Assembly (NCBI GenBank): GCA_012517855.1
Contig: JAAYUD010000018.1
Location: 1-64,000 of the forward strand
Direction: 5' to 3'
Length of the DNA: 64,000 nucleotides
DNA from: Bacteroidales bacterium
GTDB taxonomy: Bacteria; Bacteroidota; Bacteroidia; Bacteroidales; Bacteroidaceae
Part shown: one piece after another, positions 27,543 through 36,692 of the stretch
Layout: each line of letters begins with the position of its first letter
Numbering within the stretch: position 1 is the stretch's first letter
Notes under the pieces: generated by a model
What the model was told of the DNA's origin: nothing
Database searches by the model: none
What the model saw: only the letters and a program-made list of their open reading frames with translations
Made by a program: the position numbers and the translations under genes

Positions 27543-29930
27543 ATGAGATTCTTCAATAATCTAGTAAAAGCTTTCCTTTCTTTAGGAAGACGAGGACAAC
27601 ACAATATTGTCAAAATATTATGTCTGAGTGTTGGGTTGGCAGTAGGTTCTGTTCTTATTGCAAAAGTTTATATCGAACAACGTTACGATACCTTTTTCAA
27701 CAATTGGGATAGAACATACATCATAAGTGAAAAAATCTTCCAAAATGGGAAATTGGGATTTTACCCACAAACCAGCGGAGCTGTTGCTCCAGGTGTAAAA
27801 CGATATGCTCCACAAGTTGAAGCAGCAACACGTTATACTAATATCTCTGAGGAGTGCAATTGCGAAACGCAAGATAAAAAGAAAATAAAGGCAAATATAG
27901 CATTAGCCGACAGTTGTTTTTTTGATTTAGTAGATCGTCCTATTATTCAAGGCAATCCGAAAGAGGTATTGTCACGCCCTCTCTATTGCATGATAAACCG
28001 TAAACTTGCTGCTACATTAGGAGACAATATAATAGGAAAAGAGCTGGTATTGAAAGATATGGATGATTTTCATATCATTATTGGCGGAGTATATGAAGAT
28101 ATACCGCTCAATTCGAGTATGAGAGATTTGAATATTCTTCTTGCTATGCCTACTCTAAGAAAAGTAAGTAAATTCGATGGGTCGAATAATTGGGTGGGAA
28201 ATGATCGCTATATCGGACTTATTCGATTGGCGAAAGGTTGTAAGATAGAAGAGATCTACAGGTCGGTAGAGAAGATGCGTAAAGAAAATCTTCCTTTAAA
28301 AGAAATGAAACAGGCAGGCGTTGATTTAAATTATATGTTCACCCCGCTGAACAAAATACATACTTCTGATCCGGCAGTGAAAAAGATGTCTTGGATATTA
28401 TCATTACTGGCTTTTATTCTCATCTTCTCGGCCGTAATGAACTATTTGCTCATCGTTATTGGCAATATAGTAGGGCGGGCGAAAGAAATGGCGGTAAGAA
28501 AATGCTATGGAGCAAAGAAGAATAACATACATAGCATCATTTTTAGCGAAACATTGGTACATTTGATTCTTTCGATAGCATTGGCTGCTTGCTTGATTAT
28601 TGCCTGTCGGGGTATGATAGAAAAGTTACTTGATGCGTCGCTTATAACGTTGCTATTCAATAAAGGAAGTTGGATATTATTGACCGTGTGCATAGGCATT
28701 TTATTAATTGGAGGTTTAGTGCCCGGTTGTCTCTATTCATCTATTCCTGTAGCTACTGCATTCCGAAGATACAATGAGTCGCGCCGTCATTGGAAACTAT
28801 TACTTCTTTCCATTCAGTTTGTGGCAGCCGGATTTCTAGTCAGCCTACTATTTGTGATAAACAAACAATATAGTTTGATGATAAATGATAATCCCGGTTA
28901 CAATTACGAAAATCTAGCAACGGCCAGTATGACAGAGGTAAAACCGCAACAATGCAGTAAAACAGTAGAAGAATTAAAGAAGCTTGCATCCGTTGAAAAT
29001 GTAACTTCAGCCGATTGTCTACCAAACAATCATTTAAGCGGAAATAATATCAGTCTACCGGGTGACGATAGAGAATACATGAACATTGCTGACTTATACT
29101 CCGTTTCTGATGGCTATTTGAAAACGATGGATATAAAGATTATTCAGGGAAAGAGTTTCACTGAACAGACCGACAGTTTGCGCGAAATAATGGTGAGCAA
29201 GAGTTTTGTAGATAAAATGAGGCTGTTGGCTCATTGGGATAATAATGCAATAGGGCGCAGAATATTGATTTCGGAACATAGTCAGACACCAACGTCAACT
29301 TATACTATTTGCGGTGTATACGACAATATTCGGGTCGGCAGTATTTCAATGCCCGATGATCGTGCTAGTGTGATGTTTTATTCGAAAAAAGTTTGTCCCA
29401 ATAATATATTGATTAAATTTCATAATCTGACAAGCGATAATATGAAAGAAGCCCAACAGTTGATTCAAAAGCTCAATCCTGATAAAGAAATATATCTGAC
29501 AAGCTACAAATCTACGATGCAAACAATATACCAACCTCAGTACAACTTCAGAGAAGCGGTATTGATAGGAGGTATTGTAACACTTGTAATCGCTTTGTTG
29601 GGACTGATAGGTTATACTAACGACGAAGTGGTACGACGTCAGAAAGAGATTGCTATTCGTAAAGTGAATGGGGCAGAGGTGAACGACATTCTGCATCTTT
29701 TCATTAAAGATGTACTTCGTATAGCAGTGCCATCGCTTATTGTTAGTGGCATCGGCGCATTGATAGTTGCCCGCAAGTGGTTGGAACAATTTAGCGATAA
29801 GGCTCCTTTAAGTTTCTTTCTCTTTTTGGGAGGCGGTTTACTTGTATTGGGCATTATTCTTGTCGCAGTTGGAATAAACTGCTATAAGGTAGCCAACGGT
29901 AATCCGGTAGAATATATTAAAGGAGAATAA
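27543..29930 (+). CDS. ABC transporter permease, FtsX/MacB family (second of two)
   Basis: A 795-residue paralogue of the preceding gene with the same eight-helix, two-FtsX layout: coupling helices AKEMAVRKCYGAKKNNIHS and KEIAIRKVNGAEVNDILHL, and periplasmic domains between. Overall sequence has diverged far from the first permease, which suggests an obligate heterodimer, as is usual for these tandem pairs. Both end in a NPVxxxK tail (NPVEYIKGE here, NPVDSVKDN there). The ATPase gene follows 36 bases later. Confidence 0.88.
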   Translation: MRFFNNLVKAFLSLGRRGQHNIVKILCLSVGLAVGSVLIAKVYIEQRYDTFFNNWDRTYIISEKIFQNGKLGFYPQTSGAVAPGVKRYAPQVEAATRYTNISEECNCETQDKKKIKANIALADSCFFDLVDRPIIQGNPKEVLSRPLYCMINRKLAATLGDNIIGKELVLKDMDDFHIIIGGVYEDIPLNSSMRDLNILLAMPTLRKVSKFDGSNNWVGNDRYIGLIRLAKGCKIEEIYRSVEKMRKENLPLKEMKQAGVDLNYMFTPLNKIHTSDPAVKKMSWILSLLAFILIFSAVMNYLLIVIGNIVGRAKEMAVRKCYGAKKNNIHSIIFSETLVHLILSIALAACLIIACRGMIEKLLDASLITLLFNKGSWILLTVCIGILLIGGLVPGCLYSSIPVATAFRRYNESRRHWKLLLLSIQFVAAGFLVSLLFVINKQYSLMINDNPGYNYENLATASMTEVKPQQCSKTVEELKKLASVENVTSADCLPNNHLSGNNISLPGDDREYMNIADLYSVSDGYLKTMDIKIIQGKSFTEQTDSLREIMVSKSFVDKMRLLAHWDNNAIGRRILISEHSQTPTSTYTICGVYDNIRVGSISMPDDRASVMFYSKKVCPNNILIKFHNLTSDNMKEAQQLIQKLNPDKEIYLTSYKSTMQTIYQPQYNFREAVLIGGIVTLVIALLGLIGYTNDEVVRRQKEIAIRKVNGAEVNDILHLFIKDVLRIAVPSLIVSGIGALIVARKWLEQFSDKAPLSFFLFLGGGLLVLGIILVAVGINCYKVANGNPVEYIKGE

Positions 29931-29966
29931 TACAATCGTAACAAAATAACAATTAACTATAGAATT

Positions 29967-30647
29967 ATGATCAAAATTGAAGGTTTATGCAAGAGCTTCC
30001 GCACGGAAGAAGTAGAAACCATTGCATTGAACAATGTGTCTCTCGAAGTAAAAAATGGTGAATTTGTCGCTATTATGGGACCCTCAGGATGTGGCAAGTC
30101 TACCTTGTTGAATATCCTTGGTTTGCTGGACAACCCTACAAGTGGGAAATATTGGTTGGACGAGAAAGAAGTAGGAAATCTGAAAGAAAGAGAGCGGACT
30201 CGTGTGCGCAAAGGAGAAATAGGATTCGTATTTCAAAGTTTCAATTTGATAGACGAACTCAACGTGGCAGAGAATGTAGAGCTGCCGTTGACTTATCTCA
30301 ATGTGAAAGCCGGTGAACGCAAAGAACGTGTTCGCGAGATACTGAAGAGGATGAGCATCAGTCATCGCGCCAGCCATTTCCCGCAACAGCTTAGCGGTGG
30401 TCAGCAACAACGTGTTGCTATTGCACGTGCTGTCATATCGAATCCTAAAATGATTCTAGCTGATGAACCTACCGGTAATCTTGATTCAAAAAATGGAGAA
30501 GAGGTTATGAATTTGCTCACCGAGCTCAATAAAGAAGGTACGAGAATTGTGATGGTAACGCACAATAAGCATGATGCAACCTTCGCACATCGCACAATCA
30601 ATTTATTTGATGGACAAATTGTCGATACGGTCAACGATTTTGTATAA
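29967..30647 (+). CDS. ABC transporter ATPase, MacB/LolD type
   Basis: The 226-residue nucleotide-binding subunit for the two FtsX permeases. Walker A GPSGCGKST, Q-loop VFQSFNL, signature LSGGQQQRVAIARA, Walker B ILADEPTGNLDS and the switch histidine in VTHN are all intact. It closes the operon; the family-B palindromic repeat and a terminator lie in the 266 bases before the convergent M13 peptidase. Because no sensor kinase or NtrC-type regulator is in the window, its activator must be encoded elsewhere. Confidence 0.93.
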   Translation: MIKIEGLCKSFRTEEVETIALNNVSLEVKNGEFVAIMGPSGCGKSTLLNILGLLDNPTSGKYWLDEKEVGNLKERERTRVRKGEIGFVFQSFNLIDELNVAENVELPLTYLNVKAGERKERVREILKRMSISHRASHFPQQLSGGQQQRVAIARAVISNPKMILADEPTGNLDSKNGEEVMNLLTELNKEGTRIVMVTHNKHDATFAHRTINLFDGQIVDTVNDFV

Positions 30648-30713
30648 TACAATTAATACAGTCGGTCGATAAGAAATAAAGAGCTATAAACCACTTTTGT
30701 CATCACGCAAAAA

Positions 30714-30815
30714 AACTAACGTATGTCGCAACCATAACTAACGGAAGTTACTGCGGTAACTAACGTTAGTTATCATAACAACTAACGTTAGTTTTGTCTG
30801 CGACATACGTTAGTT
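30714..30815. repeat. Intergenic repeat family B, copy 1 (nested AACTAACGTTAGTT palindromes)
   Basis: Outer perfect 17-bp inverted arms AACTAACGTATGTCGCA (30714-30730) and TGCGACATACGTTAGTT (30799-30815) enclose two identical 14-bp palindromes AACTAACGTTAGTT (30758-30771 and 30780-30793), 22 bp apart. A small AGTTAC-TGCG-GTAACT hairpin lies just before the first. A second copy with the same internal offsets lies at 63613-63738. Both are 3' of a transcription unit. No coding potential. Confidence 0.85.
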
Positions 30816-30847
30816 ACGGCGACAACATACGGTTGATTTTTCTCTGA

Positions 30848-30889
30848 AAAAATACCCTCGCTACAAATGGCTGTAGCGAGGGTATTTTT
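30848..30889 (-). terminator. Bidirectional terminator between the export operon and the M13 peptidase
   Basis: Perfect 18-bp arms AAAAATACCCTCGCTACA (30848-30865) and TGTAGCGAGGGTATTTTT (30872-30889) with a 6-nt loop and A/T runs on both sides. It can end the plus-strand operon and the minus-strand peptidase gene, whose stop is at 30914. Confidence 0.85.
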
Positions 30890-30913
30890 ATATTAATAAT
30901 TGTGTAGTTATAA

Positions 30914-32974
30914 TTACCAAATTTTTACTCTATCTTTATCACTACGCCACATTTTGTCGCCTTGCTTTACGCCAAATGTCTGATAGAACTCGGGCATGTT
31001 GGATAGAGGAGCAAGCACTCTCCATTTGGCCGGTGCATGTTCGTTGCTCTTCACTTGTGTCATTAATGCCTCGGGACGCATATTCACCATCCACTCCATA
31101 GCATACCCCAAGAAGAAACGCTGGCTAGGATTGAGTCCGTCAATTATTTCGTTTTGTTTGAATTGCGGGGTTTTCTTGAAAGCTTCATAAGCCATGATAA
31201 TACCGCCTAGATCGGCTATGTTTTCACCTTGGGTAAGCGAACCATTAATATGTAAGCTATCGCTGACGAAGTAGTTATCGAATTGATTGACTATCTTTTT
31301 GGTCTGTTCATCAAATTTTGTTTTATCTTCTTTTGTCCACCAGTTCTTCAGATTGCCTTGAGCATCATACTGGCACCCTTGATCATCAAATCCGTGAGTT
31401 ATTTCGTGACCGATGGTTCCTCCGATAATAGCATAAAGTATAGCGTCATCAGCCATTTTCTTTTCAAACCCAGGTACAATAATATTGCACCCCGGAATGA
31501 CTATTTCATTATTCGAAGGATTGTAGTAAGCATTGTATGTCTGAGGTTCCATATCCCATTCCGTACGGTCTACTGGTTTGCCGTATTTATGAATGTTATA
31601 AGCATTGAACCATTTGTTGGCATTCATTGCGTTTCGGACGTATGACGAACGGTCTATATTCAATGCGCTGAGATCTTTCCATTTATCGGGAGAACACATC
31701 TTCATCATCACGGCATTTAGTTTGGCAAGCGCTTTTTCTTTTGTAACATCGCTCATCCAATCCAAATTTTTAATACGCTCGGCAAATTCATTGCGAATAG
31801 CGTTACCAATCTCGATCAATTTATCTTTGGTACCTTTAGGTAAATATTCGTCAACATAGACTTGTCCTATCAGGTCTCCCAAATATCCGTTAACTAGCGA
31901 CACTACACGTTTCCAACGTGGGCGCTGCTCTGTGACTCCACGCAGTGTCTTATTGTAAAAATCAAAACTCTCATCGTATGTCCTATCGTCGAGATAAGTA
32001 TCCAAGCCTTCAAAGAAACGAAATTTCATATAACTCTTTAAATCAGCAAGAGACATTTGATTGACCAGCTTATCCAATCCGGCAAGATATTCGGGTTGTC
32101 CTACGACGACACTGTCAACCTGTTGTAATCCGATACCTTTCATGTATAAGTTCCAATTGATATGTGGGGTAAGACGTTTCAAACTATCTACAGACATCTT
32201 ATTGTAATTGGCAAATGGATCGCGAGTATCTTCGCGCTTTCGTGAAAGTCGTGCCATATCCGTCTCAAGCTCCATCAATTTAGATGCGAGTGAAACAGCT
32301 TCTTTTTCGTCATATCCCATAATAGCGAATACTTTCTCAACGTGGCATACAAATTTATTACGAATTTCTTCGGCCTTAGTATCGGTATCGGTATAGTAAT
32401 TACGATCGGGCATTGTCAATCCACCTTGAGTAATATATACCTGATATTTGCTGCTGTTTTTATCGTCTTGCGCTACTCCGAAGTTGAAGAAAGTCGAATT
32501 GGAAACACTGTTCACGAAAGCCGACTCTCCAAAGACTTCGTCTTTATCTTTTATATTATCAATTTGATTCAGATACTCTTTTAAGTCGCTTGTCCCTTTT
32601 TGGTTACGCGTTATGCTATCCATTCCCGAGAAGTAGAAATCTCCAATTTTTTGTTTATTACTACCTTCGGGATTCGTTTCGGTAGCAGCCAATTTGCAAA
32701 TATGAAGCACTTGGGCATTGACCGTATCTTCAATTATTTGGAAGATACCATTGCTCGGTTCGCTAGCAGGAATAGGGTTCTGTTTGAACCATTTCCCATT
32801 GGCAAATTGAAAGAAATCGTCTTGTGGACGAATAGTAGAATCAATATGAGCAATTAACGGATCGACATCTAACTTGGGTGTTGCCACTAAGAATTTAGAT
32901 TGTCGGCATGACGTCATCGCAAGAGGTAACAACAAAGCACTGCTACATAGAAATTGAAATGTCACTTTTTTCAT
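30914..32974 (-). CDS. M13 family zinc metallopeptidase (PepO/neprilysin-like)
   Basis: A 686-residue secreted endopeptidase. The N terminus is a lipoprotein signal (LLLPLAMTSC, Cys22), so it is probably membrane-anchored in the periplasm or outside. The M13 N-terminal domain (IRPQDDFFQFANGKW) precedes the catalytic domain with His523-Glu-x-x-His527 (HEITH) and the third-ligand motif GENIADLGG. The NAYYNP sequence for substrate binding is also present. It lies 9 bases after coaE, so it may be read from the nusB operon. Natural substrates are unknown. Confidence 0.93.
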   Translation of the reverse strand: MKKVTFQFLCSSALLLPLAMTSCRQSKFLVATPKLDVDPLIAHIDSTIRPQDDFFQFANGKWFKQNPIPASEPSNGIFQIIEDTVNAQVLHICKLAATETNPEGSNKQKIGDFYFSGMDSITRNQKGTSDLKEYLNQIDNIKDKDEVFGESAFVNSVSNSTFFNFGVAQDDKNSSKYQVYITQGGLTMPDRNYYTDTDTKAEEIRNKFVCHVEKVFAIMGYDEKEAVSLASKLMELETDMARLSRKREDTRDPFANYNKMSVDSLKRLTPHINWNLYMKGIGLQQVDSVVVGQPEYLAGLDKLVNQMSLADLKSYMKFRFFEGLDTYLDDRTYDESFDFYNKTLRGVTEQRPRWKRVVSLVNGYLGDLIGQVYVDEYLPKGTKDKLIEIGNAIRNEFAERIKNLDWMSDVTKEKALAKLNAVMMKMCSPDKWKDLSALNIDRSSYVRNAMNANKWFNAYNIHKYGKPVDRTEWDMEPQTYNAYYNPSNNEIVIPGCNIIVPGFEKKMADDAILYAIIGGTIGHEITHGFDDQGCQYDAQGNLKNWWTKEDKTKFDEQTKKIVNQFDNYFVSDSLHINGSLTQGENIADLGGIIMAYEAFKKTPQFKQNEIIDGLNPSQRFFLGYAMEWMVNMRPEALMTQVKSNEHAPAKWRVLAPLSNMPEFYQTFGVKQGDKMWRSDKDRVKIW

Positions 32975-32983
32975 TGATATATA

Positions 32984-33580
32984 TTATTTATTGTTTTGCT
33001 TTAGCTGGCAAAGAAACGAAAAGACTTGAGGTATAATGGGATGTACATCGTCATTCCATATAGTAATATCCGACAATCGGCAACGTTCTTCATCACTCAA
33101 TTGTTTATCCATACGCTTTCTTATTAGTTCGGCAGACGAATGGTCGCGAAGAACTGCTCTCTGAATCCTTATATCGATAGGGGCAGATACATTGACAACG
33201 ACATCGACAGCGTTTTCAAAGCCGGCATCAATGAGTATAGCCGATTCCATACCCACGATAGAAAAATGTTTTGCTTGTAATGCCGCCCATTGATAGAAAT
33301 CGGACTTCACTACAGGATGTACAATCATGTTCACTGCTTGAAGATGGCTTTCGTCATCGAAAATATAAGAAGCCAGCATTTGCTTGTCAAGTTCTGATTT
33401 ATGATAAAGCGCTTTACCTACCAGACACGTCAGGCGTTTACGAATATCGGCATTTTCTACGACCAATCGTTTCGACTCAGCATCGCAGTCGTATACCGGA
33501 ACATTCATCAGTCTAAGCAAATGCGATACGACACTTTTGCCGCTTCCTATACCGCCTGTTATGCCTATTTTGAGTATCAT
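32984..33580 (-). CDS. coaE: Dephospho-CoA kinase
   Basis: Catalyses the last step of coenzyme A synthesis, phosphorylating the 3'-hydroxyl of dephospho-CoA. The P-loop GGIGSGKS is at residues 9-16, DCDAESKRLV gives the conserved DxD region, and VDVVVNVSAP and QLSDEERCRLSD follow as in the family. Length 198 is standard. It sits in the order nusB-yajC-ybbR-coaE that I recognise from other Bacteroidales, 12 bases after the YbbR gene. Confidence 0.95.
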   Translation of the reverse strand: MILKIGITGGIGSGKSVVSHLLRLMNVPVYDCDAESKRLVVENADIRKRLTCLVGKALYHKSELDKQMLASYIFDDESHLQAVNMIVHPVVKSDFYQWAALQAKHFSIVGMESAILIDAGFENAVDVVVNVSAPIDIRIQRAVLRDHSSAELIRKRMDKQLSDEERCRLSDITIWNDDVHPIIPQVFSFLCQLKQNNK

Positions 33581-33592
33581 ATTATTGAGGCC

Positions 33593-34591
33593 TCAATTTT
33601 GTTCGATTAAAAAATCTACCCTCTGCGGAGTAATTTGAGCATTTCGAATACCATGCGGCATTCGGGTAAGACGCAGTGGATATTTATCAAAACGATAATG
33701 TTCTAGTTCTTTATATGAAATTTCAATGCCGAAATCGGAAGCTTTTATTTGTTTATAAAGAACTGAACCTACCTGAAATGTAACATTTACTTTGGAAGGG
33801 AAAGTAAGTAAATGTTTGTTGGGTGGGAAGTTTGTCCCTATGACAGGTATTTCGATTTTCTTTTCGCTATAAACATCTGTATGAAAAACTAATTTGATCG
33901 TTGAAGGAACAAATTTAACACCTTTCACCGGACGAAGTGACACTTGATAATACGTGGTATTATTGATATCTTTTAATAAAATTGGTTTTGTATAGGCAAC
34001 CCGCAATTTATTGAGTATTTTTCTAGGGGCATAAGCCATTACTTTGCTAGGTTGAACCAAAGAATCGGCTATATAATATTGCCTATCGGCATTTATGCTG
34101 CCAGTGAGCGATACTGGAATTTTCTTTTTCTCACCTAATGTATAGATCAATTCCATCTTGTCCGGTGAGATAGATATTGCTTTTGTCGTCGAATTGAATT
34201 GCGAAAAAGTATTGCGATCCAAAGAAGCTGTATTGATAATGACTTGTTGTCCGTCTTGTCTATAGTCGTTGAAATTAATGCTGATAGGAGCAAAGACCTT
34301 TCCCATTTTGTATCCAAACAGTACCGAACCTTTATCTTTAATACGAAAAGTGAGATGACTTGGCAAATTATTAGTGATAATAACATTATCCGGAACATTC
34401 GACAATCTGACCGGTATCTGGACATCGACCACATAATCGTCATTAAGTGCTCTAATAAACCAGAAGGCTGAAGCTATAGCGAAAAAAAACAAAAAGACCA
34501 AAGCTTCCCTACTAGTATTACTTAGCAAGAAGGCTTTAATCTTTTTAGTAAATATTGCTATAGAGTCCTTTATGTTCCGCGATATGAACAT
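33593..34591 (-). CDS. YbbR domain-containing membrane protein
   Basis: A 332-residue protein with one N-terminal transmembrane helix (REALVFLFFFAIASAFWFIRAL) and an extracytoplasmic region with YbbR-like beta repeats (VQIPVRLSNVP..., and IPVSLTGS..., KIEIPVIGTN...). In Firmicutes a YbbR protein (CdaR) controls diadenylate cyclase, but here there is no cyclase next to it, so that role is not implied. It lies between yajC and coaE. Confidence 0.82.
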   Translation of the reverse strand: MFISRNIKDSIAIFTKKIKAFLLSNTSREALVFLFFFAIASAFWFIRALNDDYVVDVQIPVRLSNVPDNVIITNNLPSHLTFRIKDKGSVLFGYKMGKVFAPISINFNDYRQDGQQVIINTASLDRNTFSQFNSTTKAISISPDKMELIYTLGEKKKIPVSLTGSINADRQYYIADSLVQPSKVMAYAPRKILNKLRVAYTKPILLKDINNTTYYQVSLRPVKGVKFVPSTIKLVFHTDVYSEKKIEIPVIGTNFPPNKHLLTFPSKVNVTFQVGSVLYKQIKASDFGIEISYKELEHYRFDKYPLRLTRMPHGIRNAQITPQRVDFLIEQN

Positions 34592-34618
34592 AACCTGTAT
34601 ATTCTTTAAAAAGAAATA

Positions 34619-34942
34619 TTACTTGGTCATGCTGGCACTCGCATCGGCAGGATCTGCAAAAACGGAACTTTTCTCTACTTTTATTTTTATGCCATTGGCG
34701 ATTTCGAGCATTACATAACTATCATTGATCTCTTTGATCTCACCATGGATACCACCGGCTGTAATAACTTTCTGACCTACCTTGATCGTCTTACGAAAGT
34801 TATTGATTTCCTTTTGTTTTTTGCTTTGAGGGCGAATCATAAAGAAATACATAATAACGAAGATGGCAATCATCATGATCCACATCATCGATGCACCACC
34901 ACCTTGGGCAGCAGCTTGAAGAAATACTGTCATTAAATTCAT
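34619..34942 (-). CDS. yajC: Preprotein translocase accessory subunit YajC
   Basis: A 107-residue single-pass inner-membrane protein that associates with SecDF and the Sec translocon. It has the short glycine-rich N terminus, the transmembrane segment MMWIMMIAIFVIMYFFMI followed directly by RPQSKKQKE, and the KVGQKVITAGGIHGEI beta domain. These are the family hallmarks. It follows nusB by 54 bases. Confidence 0.95.
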   Translation of the reverse strand: MNLMTVFLQAAAQGGGASMMWIMMIAIFVIMYFFMIRPQSKKQKEINNFRKTIKVGQKVITAGGIHGEIKEINDSYVMLEIANGIKIKVEKSSVFADPADASASMTK

Positions 34943-34996
34943 AAGTAGCTATTTTTAATTGGTTATATTATCTGTTTATATTTTTAAAATTATCAG

Positions 34997-35926
34997 CTAT
35001 TTTTTAGCAAGCAGACTTTGTTTCTGCAACCGCTTGATAATAGCATCAAGTGTACCATTGATAAAACCTGTACTTTTGGGGGTGCTATAATATTTGGCAA
35101 TTTCCAAATATTCATTCATCGTAACGTTGATTGGTATATTGGGGAAATTGATTAATTCGGCAATAGCACATTGCATTACCACCATATCCATAAAAGCTAT
35201 TCGCTTTATATCCCAATTCTTGATGCTTTCATTGATCAATTGGCGATATTCGTCAGCATTCATAATAGAAGTGCGGAACAAACGGCGGGCAAATTCCAAA
35301 TCTTCTTCATCTTTATATTCGGGCAAAAGCTCCTGATCGGTACCATTCTTAGGATCGAAACGTTTAATTGTTTTCAAAACAAAGGTATCAACAATTTCTT
35401 TATCATCATTCCAATACAGACTTTGTTCTTCTAGCAATTGGTCCAAACTTTCATTATTGTATATAAACGTTTTATACAGTTTACGCCAAAATTCTCGATC
35501 GGTCTCATAAGTAGGATTTTCTTCTACCATATATAACTTATAAAGATTCGATTCAATGATTTGATCATAGATCTCTTTAATAAAAGCTTCGTCATCATCT
35601 ACCCAATTACGCTTTTGGTTACCCACAAATTCATTTAGCTGTTTATTTGTTTGCAATTGTGCAATAAACATATTGTCCACAAATCGGGTATTCGGATTTT
35701 TATCCTCTTCAGTTTGAATACGTTTCTTCTTTCCAACTTCTATGCGCCTCTCTGCATAATCTTTAATCGCCACCATCAAGGCTAATAGATAATTATATAG
35801 GTCATACGCTTTTGAGAGGCTGAATAATAACTCTTTCTCAGCTGAATCAATATTTTTATTCCCATTTTGATAAAAAGCGTAGATCAGTTGAATAATCTTT
35901 AAACGTATAAGAACTCTGTTAATCAT
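34997..35926 (-). CDS. nusB: Transcription antitermination factor NusB (long form)
   Basis: A 309-residue protein whose C-terminal half (about 180-300) matches NusB: FARRLFRTSIMNADEYRQLI, RIAFMDMVVMQCAIAELINFPNIPINVTMNEYLEIAKYYST and the GFINGTLDAI ending. The 170-residue N-terminal half is also all-helical and is the usual Bacteroidota extension; E. coli NusB has only about 140 residues. It should bind boxA RNA with S10 for rRNA antitermination. It heads the nusB-yajC-ybbR-coaE group with its own promoter. Confidence 0.92.
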   Translation of the reverse strand: MINRVLIRLKIIQLIYAFYQNGNKNIDSAEKELLFSLSKAYDLYNYLLALMVAIKDYAERRIEVGKKKRIQTEEDKNPNTRFVDNMFIAQLQTNKQLNEFVGNQKRNWVDDDEAFIKEIYDQIIESNLYKLYMVEENPTYETDREFWRKLYKTFIYNNESLDQLLEEQSLYWNDDKEIVDTFVLKTIKRFDPKNGTDQELLPEYKDEEDLEFARRLFRTSIMNADEYRQLINESIKNWDIKRIAFMDMVVMQCAIAELINFPNIPINVTMNEYLEIAKYYSTPKSTGFINGTLDAIIKRLQKQSLLAKK

Positions 35927-35950
35927 AATTGATAAATACTATTTAGAGTA

Positions 35951-35981
35951 CAAAAGTAGGCTTTTTAGATTATCTATACAA
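35951..35981 (-). promoter_or_regulatory. Bacteroidota-type promoter of nusB
   Basis: On the minus strand TTG (35981-35979), 20 bp and TACTTTTG (35958-35951) fit the -33/-7 pattern. The -7 box ends 25 bases before the nusB ATG. Confidence 0.65.
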
Positions 35982-36030
35982 CTAAATCACATTTTTTAAT
36001 GCAAAAATATTAATCTCTTGCCTTTTTCTT

Positions 36031-36060
36031 TTGACAGCTTAAAAAAAATATCCAAATTTG
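36031..36060 (+). promoter_or_regulatory. Promoter of the PUR-family gene
   Basis: TTGACA at 36031, a 19-bp spacer and CAAATTTG (one mismatch to TAnnTTTG) at 36053-36060. It lies 49 bases before the ATG at 36109 and is back-to-back with the nusB promoter. Confidence 0.5.
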
Positions 36061-36108
36061 GGGTCGATTTCGAAGAATTGAAGTTTTGATGAATTAAAAC
36101 AATTGTTT

Positions 36109-36552
36109 ATGGAAGATTTAAAGAAGAAAACAGCAACAGCGGAGATGATGGACAAAGAAATCGTTTTCTCGAAGTCTGTTAAAGCCGGTAAAAGGATTTA
36201 TTACCTGGACGTGAAGAAAAACCGAAAAGAGGAAATGTTTCTCACGATAACAGAAAGCAAAAAGATTGTAATGGGCGATGGAGACAATTCGCAGGTGAAT
36301 TTTGAAAAGCACAAAATATTCCTTTATCAAGAAGATTTTGAGAAGTTCATTACAGGACTGACTCAAGCTGTCGGCTATATCAACGATAACCAAGAAATGC
36401 ATTATTACAGTAATGAAGGGAAATCCGGCGAAGCTGAAAAAACGGCCGAAAGTCTATTGAATGCCGATACTGACAATGCAGAAGAAAATTTAAAAAGAGA
36501 CTCTGAAGCAAACAATTTGGGTGGAGAAATCAAGTTGGATATCGATTTTTAA
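36109..36552 (+). CDS. PUR-family nucleic-acid-binding protein (DUF3276)
   Basis: A 147-residue protein of the DUF3276/PUR-alpha-like family found in Bacteroidota; related PUR repeats bind single-stranded DNA and RNA. The PUR repeat is seen as KEIVFSKSVKAGKRIYYLDVKKNRKEEMFLTITESKK...FEKHKIFLYQEDFEKFITGL. A long acidic tail follows (from about residue 105). The ATG at 36109 is used; the track start at 36103 is a TTG two codons upstream. Cellular role in this group is not established. Confidence 0.82.
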   Translation: MEDLKKKTATAEMMDKEIVFSKSVKAGKRIYYLDVKKNRKEEMFLTITESKKIVMGDGDNSQVNFEKHKIFLYQEDFEKFITGLTQAVGYINDNQEMHYYSNEGKSGEAEKTAESLLNADTDNAEENLKRDSEANNLGGEIKLDIDF

Positions 36553-36564
36553 TTGAGATATCCT

Positions 36565-36594
36565 TTGTCATATCAAATAAAAAGTATAATTTTG
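36565..36594 (+). promoter_or_regulatory. Bacteroidota-type promoter of rplY
   Basis: TTG (36565-36567), 19 bp and TAATTTTG (36587-36594) match the consensus. The leader would be about 90 nt and holds a small inverted repeat TTGCTTA/TAAGCAA (36626-36653) that could form a stem, and a T10 run just before the ATG. Confidence 0.7.
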
Positions 36595-36692
36595 CATGCT
36601 TTTTTACGGCATCGAGCAATTTAATTTGCTTAGTGTAATGGTGAATTAAGCAATAACTAACTTAATTTAGAGTAACACAATTTTTTTTTTAA

